Source of the DNA: Andeanibacterium fulvum
GTDB taxonomy: Bacteria > Pseudomonadota > Alphaproteobacteria > Sphingomonadales > Sphingomonadaceae
Length of the DNA: 64,000 nucleotides
NCBI RefSeq assembly: GCF_037154085.1
Contig: NZ_JBANRM010000001.1
Location: 186,001-250,000, forward strand
Direction: 5' to 3'
This document shows, in pieces, positions 32,029-40,727 of this stretch (positions are counted from its first letter, which is position 1; the number at the start of each line of letters is the position of its first letter). Position numbers and translations under genes: made by a program. The notes under the pieces were generated by a model. The model was not told the origin of the DNA, did no database searches, and was given only the letters and a program-made list of their open reading frames with translations.

Positions 32029-33471
32029 TCAAAGCTCTACAGCCTGGTCACCCGGAACGGCCTGTGCGTCGATACGCGCAAGGCTTTCATCCTTTCCGAG
32101 CAGGACCAGGACATCGAAAATACCCGGCGAGGTGGTTTGCCCCGTGAGTGCGGCGCGCAGCGGCTGTGCGAGTTTGCCGAGGCCCAGCCCCAGTTCCTCT
32201 GCCATCGCCTTCAAACTGGCTTCCAGCGCTTCGGTTGTCCAGTTGTTTTCGGCCGCCAAACGGCCTGAAATCCGCCATAAAAGCAGTTGTGCGTCGCTGG
32301 TCAACAGCGCCTGCGCCTGCTCGGTCATTTCCAGCGGGCGGGCCTTGAACAGGAAGGCCGCGCCGTCGGCCAGTTCGTTCATGTCGCGCGCGCGGGTCTT
32401 GAGCACCGGCATGGCGGCCACCAGCCTATCCAGATCGGCATTCGGGCCAAGGCGCGGGGCGATCAGCGACGCCAGACGGGCATTGTCCGCCTCGCGGATA
32501 TAATGGCCGTTGAGGTTCAGCAGCTTCTTGATGTCGAAGCGCGAAGGGCTCTTGCCCACGTCTCCGATATCGAAGAGCTGGATCGCTTCTTCCTTGGTAA
32601 ATTCCTCGCGGTCGCCATGGCCCCAGCCAAGGCGCAGCAGGTAATTGAGCAGGGCTTCCGGCAGAATGCCCAACTCGTCGCGATAATCGCCGACGCCCAT
32701 GGCGCCGTGGCGCTTGGAGAGCTTCGCCCCGTCCTGGCCGTGGATCAGCGGGATGTGGGCATAATGCGGTTCGGGCCAGCCCATCGCCTTGATGATGGTC
32801 AGCTGGCGGAAGGCGTTGTTCAGGTGATCGTCGCCGCGGATGATGTGGGTTACGCCCATGTCGTGGTCGTCCACCACCACCGCGAGCATATAGGTCGGTG
32901 TGCCGTCCGAACGAAGCAGGACGAAATCGTCCAGTTCTGCATTCTTCACGGTCACCTTGCCCTGAACGAGATCCTCGATCACCGTCTCCCCGTCACGTGG
33001 GGCCTTGATGCGCACCACATAATCCTGACCTTCGGGCCAGGTGAAGGGATCGGCATCGCGCCATTCGCTGTCGATGCGGAAGGGCTTCTTCTCTTCCCGC
33101 GCCTTTTCCCGGCGAGCGGCGAGTTCTTCCTGAGTGAGATAGCAGCGATAGGCTGCGCCGCGCGCGATCAGGTCATGCGCCACTTCGGCGTGACGCGCCT
33201 CGAACTGCGACTGGTAATAGGTGTGCCCATCGAAATCGAGGCCGAGCCATGCCAGGCCGTCCAGAATGACGTCGATCGCTTCCTGCGTGGAGCGAGCCTT
33301 GTCCGTATCCTCGATCCGCAGCAGCGTCTTGCCGCCGTGATGGCGGGCATAGAGCCAGGAGAACAGGCCGGTGCGGGCATTGCCGATGTGAAGGAAACCG
33401 GTGGGCGAGGGCGCAAAGCGCGTGACTACCGTGCTGCCGGTTGCCGACGCATTGCCGCTAACGCTTGCCAT
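32029..33471 (-). CDS. gltX: glutamyl-tRNA synthetase
   Basis: A 480-residue class I synthetase that charges tRNA(Glu). The HIGH-type signature is FAPSPTGFLHIGNARTG near residue 18 and the second signature is GAKLSKRHGA near residue 245. The C-terminal anticodon-binding domain is complete. I use ATG 33471 and not the in-frame ATG 33492, because GAAAGGA lies before the former and nothing suitable before the latter. Only 28 bp separate it from the divergent comEC start, so the two promoters must overlap the coding starts. Confidence 0.95.
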   Translation of the reverse strand: MASVSGNASATGSTVVTRFAPSPTGFLHIGNARTGLFSWLYARHHGGKTLLRIEDTDKARSTQEAIDVILDGLAWLGLDFDGHTYYQSQFEARHAEVAHDLIARGAAYRCYLTQEELAARREKAREEKKPFRIDSEWRDADPFTWPEGQDYVVRIKAPRDGETVIEDLVQGKVTVKNAELDDFVLLRSDGTPTYMLAVVVDDHDMGVTHIIRGDDHLNNAFRQLTIIKAMGWPEPHYAHIPLIHGQDGAKLSKRHGAMGVGDYRDELGILPEALLNYLLRLGWGHGDREEFTKEEAIQLFDIGDVGKSPSRFDIKKLLNLNGHYIREADNARLASLIAPRLGPNADLDRLVAAMPVLKTRARDMNELADGAAFLFKARPLEMTEQAQALLTSDAQLLLWRISGRLAAENNWTTEALEASLKAMAEELGLGLGKLAQPLRAALTGQTTSPGIFDVLVLLGKDESLARIDAQAVPGDQAVEL

Positions 33472-33499
33472 GACCCACTTGATCCTTTCCATTGTTCTT

Positions 33500-35719
33500 A
33501 TGGCAGACAGCCCACCCGTTTCCGTTCCGCTGGAGGAACTGCCTCAGGATGCTGCGATGCAGCAGACGCATTGGCGAATGGAACGGCTCTTGTCCAGCGC
33601 AGGAGACAGGATCGACGCATTTTTGGACGCATCCGGATTCGACCGTGGACCTTGGCTTGCAGTGGCATTTTCCGCGGGAATCGGGGCCTGGTTCGTGCTT
33701 GGCACCGCCGCGGAATGGCTATTTGCGATGCTGGCGGGGTTCATGGGCGGCATGGCGGCACTGGCCCTGTGGCGCACGGATGACCGGCGCGCCCATTTGC
33801 GGATGGCAATATTCGCCATGGGACTCGCATTCTCGCTCGGAGTCGCGGTCGTCTGGGCGAAGTCTTCATTGGTCGGGACGGAGCCGATTGCGCGGCCGGT
33901 TGCGGGAGAATTCGACGCCCGCGTGCTCGAACGGATCGAGCAGCCCGCCGAAGGCCGGGTGAGGCTGGTGCTCGCCACGCGCGAGCCGGGAACCGGGCGG
34001 GCAATCAAGGTGCGGGTCAATCTCCCGCTGGAAAAGGACGTTACCGGATTGGGGGAGGGCGCCCGGGTCAGGATCAGAGCCCGGCTCATGCCGCCCGCGC
34101 CGCCCCTACTGCCGGGCAGTTACGATTTCGCCCGCGCCGCCTGGTTTGACGGGCTGGCGGGGACAGGCAGTGCCCTGTCCTCGCCCGAACTGGTGGAGCC
34201 TGCCGCCCGGTCCGGCGGCCTTGGCGCCTTGCAGCGCAGTCTTGCGGATCATGTCCGTTCCCGGCTCGACGGTTCTCCCGGTACCATTGCCGCGGCGCTG
34301 GCGAGCGGCGACCGGGGTGCCATCGCGGTCGCGGACGAGGTGGCGATGCGCGATGCCGGGCTCTCCCACCTCCTATCGATCAGCGGGCTGCATGTCAGTG
34401 CGGTGATCGCGGCGGCCTATTTCATCGCAATCAGGCTGCTGGCTTTGTGGCCATGGCTGGCGCTGCGCGTACGCCTGCCCGTGGCAGCGGCGGCCATCGC
34501 GGCACTGGCGGGGATCGGCTACACCCTGCTGACCGGGGCCGAGGTTCCCACAGTGCGCAGTTGCGTCGGTACGGTGCTGGTATTGCTGGCGCTGGCCCTG
34601 GGGCGCGAGCCGCTCTCCTTGCGGCTCATCGCGGTGGCGGCCGCATTCGTGCTGCTGCTCTGGCCGGAAGCGCTGGTGGGGCCGAGCTTCCAGATGAGCT
34701 TTGCGGCAGTGATCGCGATCGTCGCGCTGCACGGTGCCGGTCCGGTGCGGGCCTTCCTCGCCCCGCGCGATGAAGGCTGGCCGGTGCTGGCGCTTCGCCG
34801 GGGGACGATGCTGCTGCTTACCGGGCTGGTGATCGAATTCGCCCTGATGCCGGTCGTGCTGTTCCATTTCCATCGCGCCGGGCTTTACGGGGCCTTTGCC
34901 AATGTCGTCGCGATCCCGCTGACGACTTTCGTTTCCATGCCGCTGATCGCGCTGGGGCTGGCGCTCGACACTGTCGGGCTGGGCGGCCCGGCATGGTGGC
35001 TGGCGGGTAAATCGCTCGAGCTTCTGCTGGCGCTGGCCCATTTCACCGCCGATCAGCCGGGCGCAGTGAAGTTGATGCCGCAAATGGGCAAGGGCGCCTT
35101 CGCCCTGTTTGTCACAGGCGGGCTCTGGCTCGGGTTGTGGCGCGGGCGAGTGCGGCTCTTTGCGGCAGTGCCGCTGGGACTTGCCTGTTTCCTGCTGGCG
35201 ATCACGCCGGTGCCGGATGTCCTGATTTCGCGCGACGGGCGGGAAGTCGGCATTTCGGGTGAAGGCGAGCGGCTGCTGGTCCTGCGGGAATCGCGCAGCA
35301 GCTTTGCCCGCGAGACTCTTCAGGAAATGGCCGGGACCGAAGGCGAGGTCCAGATATTGACCCAGTGGCACGGAGCCCGCTGCAGCGCGGATTTCTGCGT
35401 TGCGACCCTAAACCGGGGTGGGCGCGAGTGGCACTTGCTGCTGGCGCTGAGCAAGGAGCGGATCGACGAGCGTCAACTTGCCGCGGCCTGCGATCTGGCC
35501 GACATCGTCGTGGCGGACCGCTATCTGCCGCGATCCTGCCATCCGCGTTGGATCAAGGCGGATCACCGCTCCCTCGACGAGACCGGTGGCCTCGCGATCT
35601 ATCTCGGCAGGCATGAAGTGAAGACTGTGGCCGAGGGGCAAGGCAATCATGGCTGGTGGAGAAGCAGACAAGCGCGCCGCGACACAGGGCCGGGCGCGCT
35701 TGCCACATCGTCTCGATGA
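33500..35719 (+). CDS. comEC: ComEC/Rec2-family DNA-uptake channel protein
   Basis: A 739-residue inner-membrane protein. After two N-terminal helices comes a soluble OB-like DUF4131 region (about residues 130-230), then the competence domain with its signature LLSISGLHVSAVIAAAYF and some eight helices, including FQMSFAAVIAIVALHG. The C-terminal part (about 575-739) has the position of the metallo-beta-lactamase domain but shows no HxHxDH zinc motif, so it is degenerate. In transformable bacteria ComEC moves single-stranded DNA across the membrane; here natural transformation is only a possibility. It converges with lexA. Confidence 0.85.
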   Translation: MADSPPVSVPLEELPQDAAMQQTHWRMERLLSSAGDRIDAFLDASGFDRGPWLAVAFSAGIGAWFVLGTAAEWLFAMLAGFMGGMAALALWRTDDRRAHLRMAIFAMGLAFSLGVAVVWAKSSLVGTEPIARPVAGEFDARVLERIEQPAEGRVRLVLATREPGTGRAIKVRVNLPLEKDVTGLGEGARVRIRARLMPPAPPLLPGSYDFARAAWFDGLAGTGSALSSPELVEPAARSGGLGALQRSLADHVRSRLDGSPGTIAAALASGDRGAIAVADEVAMRDAGLSHLLSISGLHVSAVIAAAYFIAIRLLALWPWLALRVRLPVAAAAIAALAGIGYTLLTGAEVPTVRSCVGTVLVLLALALGREPLSLRLIAVAAAFVLLLWPEALVGPSFQMSFAAVIAIVALHGAGPVRAFLAPRDEGWPVLALRRGTMLLLTGLVIEFALMPVVLFHFHRAGLYGAFANVVAIPLTTFVSMPLIALGLALDTVGLGGPAWWLAGKSLELLLALAHFTADQPGAVKLMPQMGKGAFALFVTGGLWLGLWRGRVRLFAAVPLGLACFLLAITPVPDVLISRDGREVGISGEGERLLVLRESRSSFARETLQEMAGTEGEVQILTQWHGARCSADFCVATLNRGGREWHLLLALSKERIDERQLAAACDLADIVVADRYLPRSCHPRWIKADHRSLDETGGLAIYLGRHEVKTVAEGQGNHGWWRSRQARRDTGPGALATSSR

Positions 35720-35725
35720 ATTGCC

Positions 35726-36418
35726 TCAGTGATACTGGCGCAGCAGGCCCGCCAGCTTGCCCTGCACGATCACTTCATGCGGTTCGTAATATTGCGGATC
35801 GTAGGCGGCATTGGCCGGATCGAGGCGAATGCGGCCACCTTCGCGGCGCAGATATTTGAGCGTCGCTTCCTCGTTCCGCACCAGCGCCACCACGATTTCG
35901 CCATCGCGGGCATGGTCGGTACGCTTCACCAGCGCGAAGTCGCCATCGAGAATGCCGGCCTCGATCATCGAATCGCCGGACACTTCCAGCGCATAATGAT
36001 CGCCCGCGCCGAGCAGTGCAGCGGGAACCGGCAATGTGCGGTCGCTTTCCAGCGCCTCGATCGGAACGCCTGCGGCGATCTTGCCGTGAAGCGGAATCTC
36101 GATCACGTCATTGGCGGCAAAGGCCGGAGCGCGCGGCGGCGTCGCGATGCGGCTCACCGCATCATTGGCCGGAGCGGCGGGCTTGCTGCCCTTGGCGTTC
36201 ACATCTTCGGGGTTCTTGAGCACTTCCAGCGCGCGGGCCCGATTGGGCAGGCGGCGGATGAAGCCGCGTTCTTCCAGCGCGGAAATCAGGCGGTGCACTC
36301 CGGACTTGGACTTGAGGTCCAGCGCTTCCTTCATTTCCTCGAAACTCGGGGAAATGCCCGATTCTTCCAGACGGGTCTGGATGAACAACAGAAGCTCATG
36401 TTGCTTGGCGGTGAGCAT
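35726..36418 (-). CDS. lexA: SOS repressor LexA
   Basis: A 230-residue repressor. Residues 1-65 form the winged-helix DNA-binding domain (MLTAKQHELLLFIQTRLEES, then LKSKSGVHRLISALEERG as recognition helix). The self-cleavage bond is Ala116-Gly117 in KIAAGVPIE, and the catalytic pair is Ser150 (SGDSMIEAG) and Lys188 (TLKYL). The frame is open 16 codons further upstream, but that stretch contains the operator, so I use ATG 36418. A GTTC-N7-GTTC box 32 bp before the start shows autoregulation. It ends 6 bp from the convergent comEC. Confidence 0.96.
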   Translation of the reverse strand: MLTAKQHELLLFIQTRLEESGISPSFEEMKEALDLKSKSGVHRLISALEERGFIRRLPNRARALEVLKNPEDVNAKGSKPAAPANDAVSRIATPPRAPAFAANDVIEIPLHGKIAAGVPIEALESDRTLPVPAALLGAGDHYALEVSGDSMIEAGILDGDFALVKRTDHARDGEIVVALVRNEEATLKYLRREGGRIRLDPANAAYDPQYYEPHEVIVQGKLAGLLRQYH

Positions 36419-36449
36419 CGAAGCGGCCTCCTCAAATGTTCCATTTAGG

Positions 36450-36464
36450 GAACGAATGCGGAAC
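36450..36464 (-). promoter_or_regulatory. SOS box (LexA operator) of lexA
   Basis: On the minus strand the sequence is GTTC-CGCATTC-GTTC, an exact match to the direct-repeat SOS box GTTC-N7-GTTC known from alphaproteobacteria. It lies 32 bp before the lexA start codon, where bound LexA would block its own transcription. Confidence 0.9.
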
Positions 36465-36488
36465 AACTAGGCAACTTCTTCCTACAAG

Positions 36489-37685
36489 TCAAGCAACCCC
36501 GCCATTTCCGATCCAATAGGCCGGAACAACGCTTCCCTGCGTGGCTGGAGGGGCATTGGCAGGCCGTTCCAGCAGCAATTCGGCAGTGGCCATCGCACGC
36601 AGGGCACTCGAGTCCTTTTCGCTGACCGGCACTGCCTCGCCATCCACCAGCAAGGCCCGCACGAATTCCAGCCTTGCCCCGCCTGCCGGCATTTCCCCCG
36701 CAAGCCGAAGCGGGATCGGGGCGGGCTGGGGGCGGCGATCCCCGGAAAGGGCTCGCAGCATGGGCAGCAGGAAGAAATAGGCGGTAACGAAGCTGGAAAC
36801 GGGATTGCCCGGCAGGCCCAGCACGGTCGTGCTGCCCTTGCGGGCCACGAGCAGCGGCTTGCCGGGCTTCATCGCCACGCGCCAGAAGTCGATTTGCGCA
36901 CCCCATGCTTCGAGCGCCGGGCGGATGAGATCGTGATCGCCGACCGAGGCGCCGCCACTGGTGACGATCAACTCGGCATCGCCTGCCCGATCGAACGCCG
37001 CCGCCAGCGCGCCGAGATCGTCGGCAACCGGGCCGATGCGGCGGATTTCGGCGGCGAGCCCCTGTGTCATTGCCGCCAGCATCGCGCCATTGCTGGCGGG
37101 TATCTGGTGCGGTGCGCACTTGGCGGGATCGGCGGCCAGTTCGTCGCCGCTGTCGATAATGGCAAGGCGCGGACGGCGGTGGACGCCGAGTGCGCCATTG
37201 CCGGAGGAAAGCGCGAGCGCGACCTGTGCCGGGCCGATCCGCGTTCCTGCGGGGAGCAGTTCGTCACCGCCGCGGAAGTCGAAGCCCGCACGGCGAATAT
37301 GGCGCGCGCGCGGCTCACCCTCGCCATTGAGGCTAAGCCTGTCGCCATCGCGCGCGGCGTTTTCCTGCAGCAGTACGGCATCCGCGCCTGCGGGCATCAG
37401 GGCGCCTGTGGAAATGCGGATCGCTTCGCCGGGGGCAATTGTTCCGGGGAAGGGGTGCCCGGCCGCGCTTTCGCCCACCACGCGCCAGGGCCCGGCTTCA
37501 CCTTCGCGCAGGGCATAGCCATCCATCGCGGAAAGATCGGCGGCAGGCTGGGTTCGCCGGGCAATGAGCGGTGCGGCAAGGCAGCGGCCGAGCGCGGCCT
37601 CCACCGGCACATCCTCGGCCGGCAATGCATGGACACTTTCCAGCAGCCGGGCCTGAGCCTCTTTCAGGGGAAGGGGCGGCTTCAT
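36489..37685 (-). CDS. moeA: molybdopterin molybdotransferase
   Basis: A 398-residue enzyme that inserts molybdate into adenylated molybdopterin, the last general step of molybdenum cofactor synthesis. The MPT-binding domain shows SGGASVGDHDLI near residue 240, followed by MKPGKPLLVA and GLPGNPVSSFV near residues 275 and 295. The N-terminal part carries DLSAMDGYALR near residue 50. It lies 4 bp after moaC and 70 bp before lexA, in the same direction. Confidence 0.94.
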   Translation of the reverse strand: MKPPLPLKEAQARLLESVHALPAEDVPVEAALGRCLAAPLIARRTQPAADLSAMDGYALREGEAGPWRVVGESAAGHPFPGTIAPGEAIRISTGALMPAGADAVLLQENAARDGDRLSLNGEGEPRARHIRRAGFDFRGGDELLPAGTRIGPAQVALALSSGNGALGVHRRPRLAIIDSGDELAADPAKCAPHQIPASNGAMLAAMTQGLAAEIRRIGPVADDLGALAAAFDRAGDAELIVTSGGASVGDHDLIRPALEAWGAQIDFWRVAMKPGKPLLVARKGSTTVLGLPGNPVSSFVTAYFFLLPMLRALSGDRRPQPAPIPLRLAGEMPAGGARLEFVRALLVDGEAVPVSEKDSSALRAMATAELLLERPANAPPATQGSVVPAYWIGNGGVA

Positions 37686-37689
37686 CTGC

Positions 37690-38166
37690 CTAGGCTTCCG
37701 GTGCCCGCCATTCGCCCGATTTGCCGCCGCTCTTGGCGAGCAGGCGCACGCCTTCGATCACCATGCCTTTGTCGAACGCCTTGGCCATGTCGTACACGGT
37801 CAGCAACGCGATGGAGGTGGCAGTCATGGCTTCCATCTCGATCCCGGTCTTCCCGGTGAGGCTGGCCGTGGCGGTGGCGCGCACGCCATCGTCCTCGAAA
37901 GTGAAGTCGACAGTCACGGCATCGAGCGAAAGCGGGTGGCACAGCGGGATCAGTTCGCCCGTCTTCTTGGCGGCCATGATCCCGGCAATGCGGGCCGCGG
38001 CGAGCACGTCACCCTTGGGAGCGTCGCCTTCGCGGATCGCATCCAGCGCTTCGGGCGACATGCGGATACGCCCGGTTGCGACTGCCTTGCGAGCCGTTTC
38101 CGCCTTGGCGCCGACGTCCACCATCCGGGCCGCGCCCGATTCGTCGAGATGAGTGAGCTTGGTCAT
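37690..38166 (-). CDS. moaC: cyclic pyranopterin monophosphate synthase
   Basis: A 158-residue enzyme that, after MoaA, converts 3',8-cyclo-GTP into cyclic pyranopterin monophosphate in molybdopterin synthesis. The conserved segments are LIPLCHPLSLDAVTVDF near residue 72, GKTGIEMEAMTATSIALLTVYDM near residue 106 in pieces, and the catalytic-lysine tail LLAKSGGKSGEW near residue 142. moaC and moeA form a pair. The 164 bp before it contain a nine-base-spaced direct repeat TTGACA (38192-38206). Confidence 0.95.
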   Translation of the reverse strand: MTKLTHLDESGAARMVDVGAKAETARKAVATGRIRMSPEALDAIREGDAPKGDVLAAARIAGIMAAKKTGELIPLCHPLSLDAVTVDFTFEDDGVRATATASLTGKTGIEMEAMTATSIALLTVYDMAKAFDKGMVIEGVRLLAKSGGKSGEWRAPEA

Positions 38167-38330
38167 CTGGCTACGCGCTTTTCCGCCGAAGTTGACAATG
38201 TTGACACTGTGCAGAGTGATCGCTTGCGGCCCTCTGCGACGAGCGGGAAAAGCGGCCGAAATCCCTGTGCGAATGTGCGTTCATTCCATCCCCATGCCAG
38301 AGTGAAGGCCTGTAGGACAGAGTGGGATGT

Positions 38331-39116
38331 TCAGGCGCCCAGCAGGGCCTTCGTCGCCGCAGTCACATCTGCCTGCCGCATCAGGCTTTCGCCCACCAGG
38401 AAACAGCGCACGCCGGCATTGGCAAGGCGCAGGATGTCGGCATGGCTGTTGATGCCGCTTTCGCCCACCAGCAAAGTGCCTTCCGGCGCCAGCGGGGCGA
38501 GGCGTTCCGTGGTGCCGAGATCGGTGACGAAGGTCTTGAGGTCGCGATTATTGACCCCGATGAGGCGGGACTTGAGCGCGGCGGCACGCTCCATCTCCGC
38601 CTCGTTGTGGACTTCCACCAGCACGTCCATGCCGCGTTCGATGGCGGCAGCCTCGATCTCGGCCATCTGTGCGTCTTCCAGCGCGGCAACGATGATCAGG
38701 ATCGCATCGGCGCCGATGGCGCGGGCTTCGGCCACCTGCCACGGATCGACCATGAAATCCTTGCGCAGCACCGGCAGGGCGCAGGCGGCGCGCGCTTCGA
38801 TCAGGAAATCCTCGTGCCCCTGGAAATAGGGCGCATCGGTCAGCACCGAGAGGCACGCTGCGCCGCCCGCTTCATAGGCGCGGGCATGGTCGGCGGGGTG
38901 GAAATCGGGGCGGATGAGGCCCTTGCTGGGGCTGGCCTTCTTGATCTCCGCGATCAGGCCGAAGCCGAGGGAAGCCTTGGCCTCCAGCGCCATGCGGAAG
39001 CCGCGCGGTGCGCTCTGCCCGGCGGCGCGCGCATCGAGATCGGCCAGCGAAGCGAGCGGCTTGCGCGCGGCAACTTCCTCGCGCTTGGTGGCGCAGATTT
39101 CGGCGAGTTTATCCAT
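38331..39116 (-). CDS. trpC: indole-3-glycerol phosphate synthase
   Basis: A 261-residue TIM-barrel enzyme that closes the indole ring in tryptophan synthesis. Typical features are AEIKKASPSKGLIRPDFHP near residue 56, CLSVLTDAPYFQG near residue 90, LRKDFMVDPWQVAEARAIGAD near residue 117 and GVNNRDLKTF near residue 190. It is not fused to trpF, unlike the E. coli protein. It starts 34 bp after trpD. Confidence 0.96.
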   Translation of the reverse strand: MDKLAEICATKREEVAARKPLASLADLDARAAGQSAPRGFRMALEAKASLGFGLIAEIKKASPSKGLIRPDFHPADHARAYEAGGAACLSVLTDAPYFQGHEDFLIEARAACALPVLRKDFMVDPWQVAEARAIGADAILIIVAALEDAQMAEIEAAAIERGMDVLVEVHNEAEMERAAALKSRLIGVNNRDLKTFVTDLGTTERLAPLAPEGTLLVGESGINSHADILRLANAGVRCFLVGESLMRQADVTAATKALLGA

Positions 39117-39150
39117 TGTTCCGGCCCCGAATTTTCACTTAGGCTTGTTC

Positions 39151-40146
39151 TTATTCAACCGCGTCGATCCAGCAATCCAGGATCGCCTTGGCGAGCCCCT
39201 TGTCGATTGCTTCGGCGGCTTCCTCCACGCCTTCGACCCAATCCTGCACTTCGCCCGCGACGATCAGTGCTGCGGCGGCATTGAGCAGCACGGCATCGCG
39301 ATAGGGGCCGTGTTCGCCCAGCAGCAGCTTGCGCAATTCGGCGGCATTATGGACGGGATCGCCGCCCTTGATCGCGGCGAGCGGCGCGGCGGGAAGGCCA
39401 GCATCGGCGGGCTCGATCCGTTTCATCAGGATGCGGCCATCGCGCACTTCGGCGATTTCACTGCCCCCGGCCAGGCTGAGTTCGTCCAGCCCTTCATCGC
39501 CGGAAATGACCATCGAATGCTCTGTGCCCAGACGCAGCAGCGCCTCGGCATAGATCGGGACATAGGCTGGGCGGGCAATGCCGACGAGCTGGCGCTTCAC
39601 ATTGGCGGGATTGGCGAGCGGGCCCATCAGGTTGAAGATCGTGCGGCGGCCGATTGCCTTGCGGATCGGCATGATGCGGCCCATCGAGGGGTGGTGCTTG
39701 CCTGCGAAGAGGAAGCAGATGCCGATATCGGCCAGCGTCTCTTCCGCCGTGGCCATTGCCCGGTCGAGGTCGAGGCCCAGCGCTTCCAGCGTGTCGGCTG
39801 CGCCGGCCTTGCTGCTGGCTGCGCGGTTGCCATGCTTGGCCACCGGCACGCCGCAGGCGGCGACGACCAGCGAGACAGCGGTGGAGACATTGAGCGTGTG
39901 GTGCCCATCGCCCCCGGTGCCGCAGACGTCGATGGCGTTTTCCGGCGCGCGGATCGGGATCAGGCGGGCACGCATGGCGCGGGCCGCGCCGGCGATTTCG
40001 CTGGCGGTTTCTCCCCGGTCTGACAGGGCGATCAGGAAACTGGCAATGTCCTCGTCCGGCACTGCGCCATCAAGGATCGCGCCGAAGGCTTCTTCCGCTT
40101 CCGCTTCCTCCAGCGGAACGTCGACGACGTGGGGAAGGCCGGTCAT
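39151..40146 (-). CDS. trpD: anthranilate phosphoribosyltransferase
   Basis: A 331-residue enzyme that joins anthranilate to PRPP. The PRPP-binding loop is VCGTGGDGHHTLNVST near residue 80, with VAKHGNRAASSKAGAADTLE following near residue 107; FNLMGPLANPANV lies near residue 177. It is a separate gene and not fused to trpG. ATG 40146 overlaps the trpG stop by four bases. Confidence 0.96.
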   Translation of the reverse strand: MTGLPHVVDVPLEEAEAEEAFGAILDGAVPDEDIASFLIALSDRGETASEIAGAARAMRARLIPIRAPENAIDVCGTGGDGHHTLNVSTAVSLVVAACGVPVAKHGNRAASSKAGAADTLEALGLDLDRAMATAEETLADIGICFLFAGKHHPSMGRIMPIRKAIGRRTIFNLMGPLANPANVKRQLVGIARPAYVPIYAEALLRLGTEHSMVISGDEGLDELSLAGGSEIAEVRDGRILMKRIEPADAGLPAAPLAAIKGGDPVHNAAELRKLLLGEHGPYRDAVLLNAAAALIVAGEVQDWVEGVEEAAEAIDKGLAKAILDCWIDAVE

Positions 40147-40727
40147 GCCAGTGCGGTGGCGTTGATGCCGCAGATCTTGAGGAAATTGGCCAGCAGATCG
40201 TGGCCATGTTCCGTGGCGATGCTTTCCGGATGGAACTGCACGCCGTGGATCGGCAGTTCGCGGTGGCGGAAGCCCATCACGAATTCATCGTCGGCGGTGG
40301 CGTTCACCACCAGCTCGTCGGGAATGTCAGTGACGATCAGCGAGTGATAGCGCGTGGCGGTAAAGGGGCTGGGCAAGCCTTCGAACACGCCGGTATTGTC
40401 ATGCCGCACGGGCGAGGTCTTGCCGTGCATCAGCCCGCCGCGCACCACCTTGCCGCCGAAATATTGGCCAATGGACTGGTGGCCTAGGCACACGCCCAGC
40501 AGCGGCTTCTTCGCTGCGGCACAGGCCGCCACAAGATCGAGACTGATGCCCGCCTCATTGGGCGTGCAGGGGCCGGGCGAGAGCAAGAAGCCCTGCGCGC
40601 CGGTGGCCAGCGCTTCCGCGGCGGTCAGCGCATCGTTGCGCACGACCTGCACTTCGGCCCCAAGTTCCATCACGTAATGGACAAGGTTCCAGGTGAAGCT
40701 GTCATAATTGTCGATAACGAGGATCAT
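40143..40727 (-). CDS. trpG: anthranilate synthase glutaminase component
   Basis: A 194-residue class I glutamine amidotransferase that supplies ammonia to TrpE. The nucleophile lies in LLGVCLGHQSIGQYFGG (Cys near residue 79) and the His-Glu pair in GVQFHPESIATEHG near residue 170. The N-terminus MILVIDNYDSFTWNLV is typical. The start ATG overlaps the stop of the lipoprotein gene at 40724 as ATGA, and its stop overlaps trpD. The frame remains open upstream through the lipoprotein gene, which is not a genuine extension. Confidence 0.96.
   Translation of the reverse strand: MILVIDNYDSFTWNLVHYVMELGAEVQVVRNDALTAAEALATGAQGFLLSPGPCTPNEAGISLDLVAACAAAKKPLLGVCLGHQSIGQYFGGKVVRGGLMHGKTSPVRHDNTGVFEGLPSPFTATRYHSLIVTDIPDELVVNATADDEFVMGFRHRELPIHGVQFHPESIATEHGHDLLANFLKICGINATALA

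Noticed and set aside
38192..38206. Tandem TTGACA as a plus-strand promoter
   Set aside because: No -10 element follows at the right distance and no plus-strand gene lies downstream.
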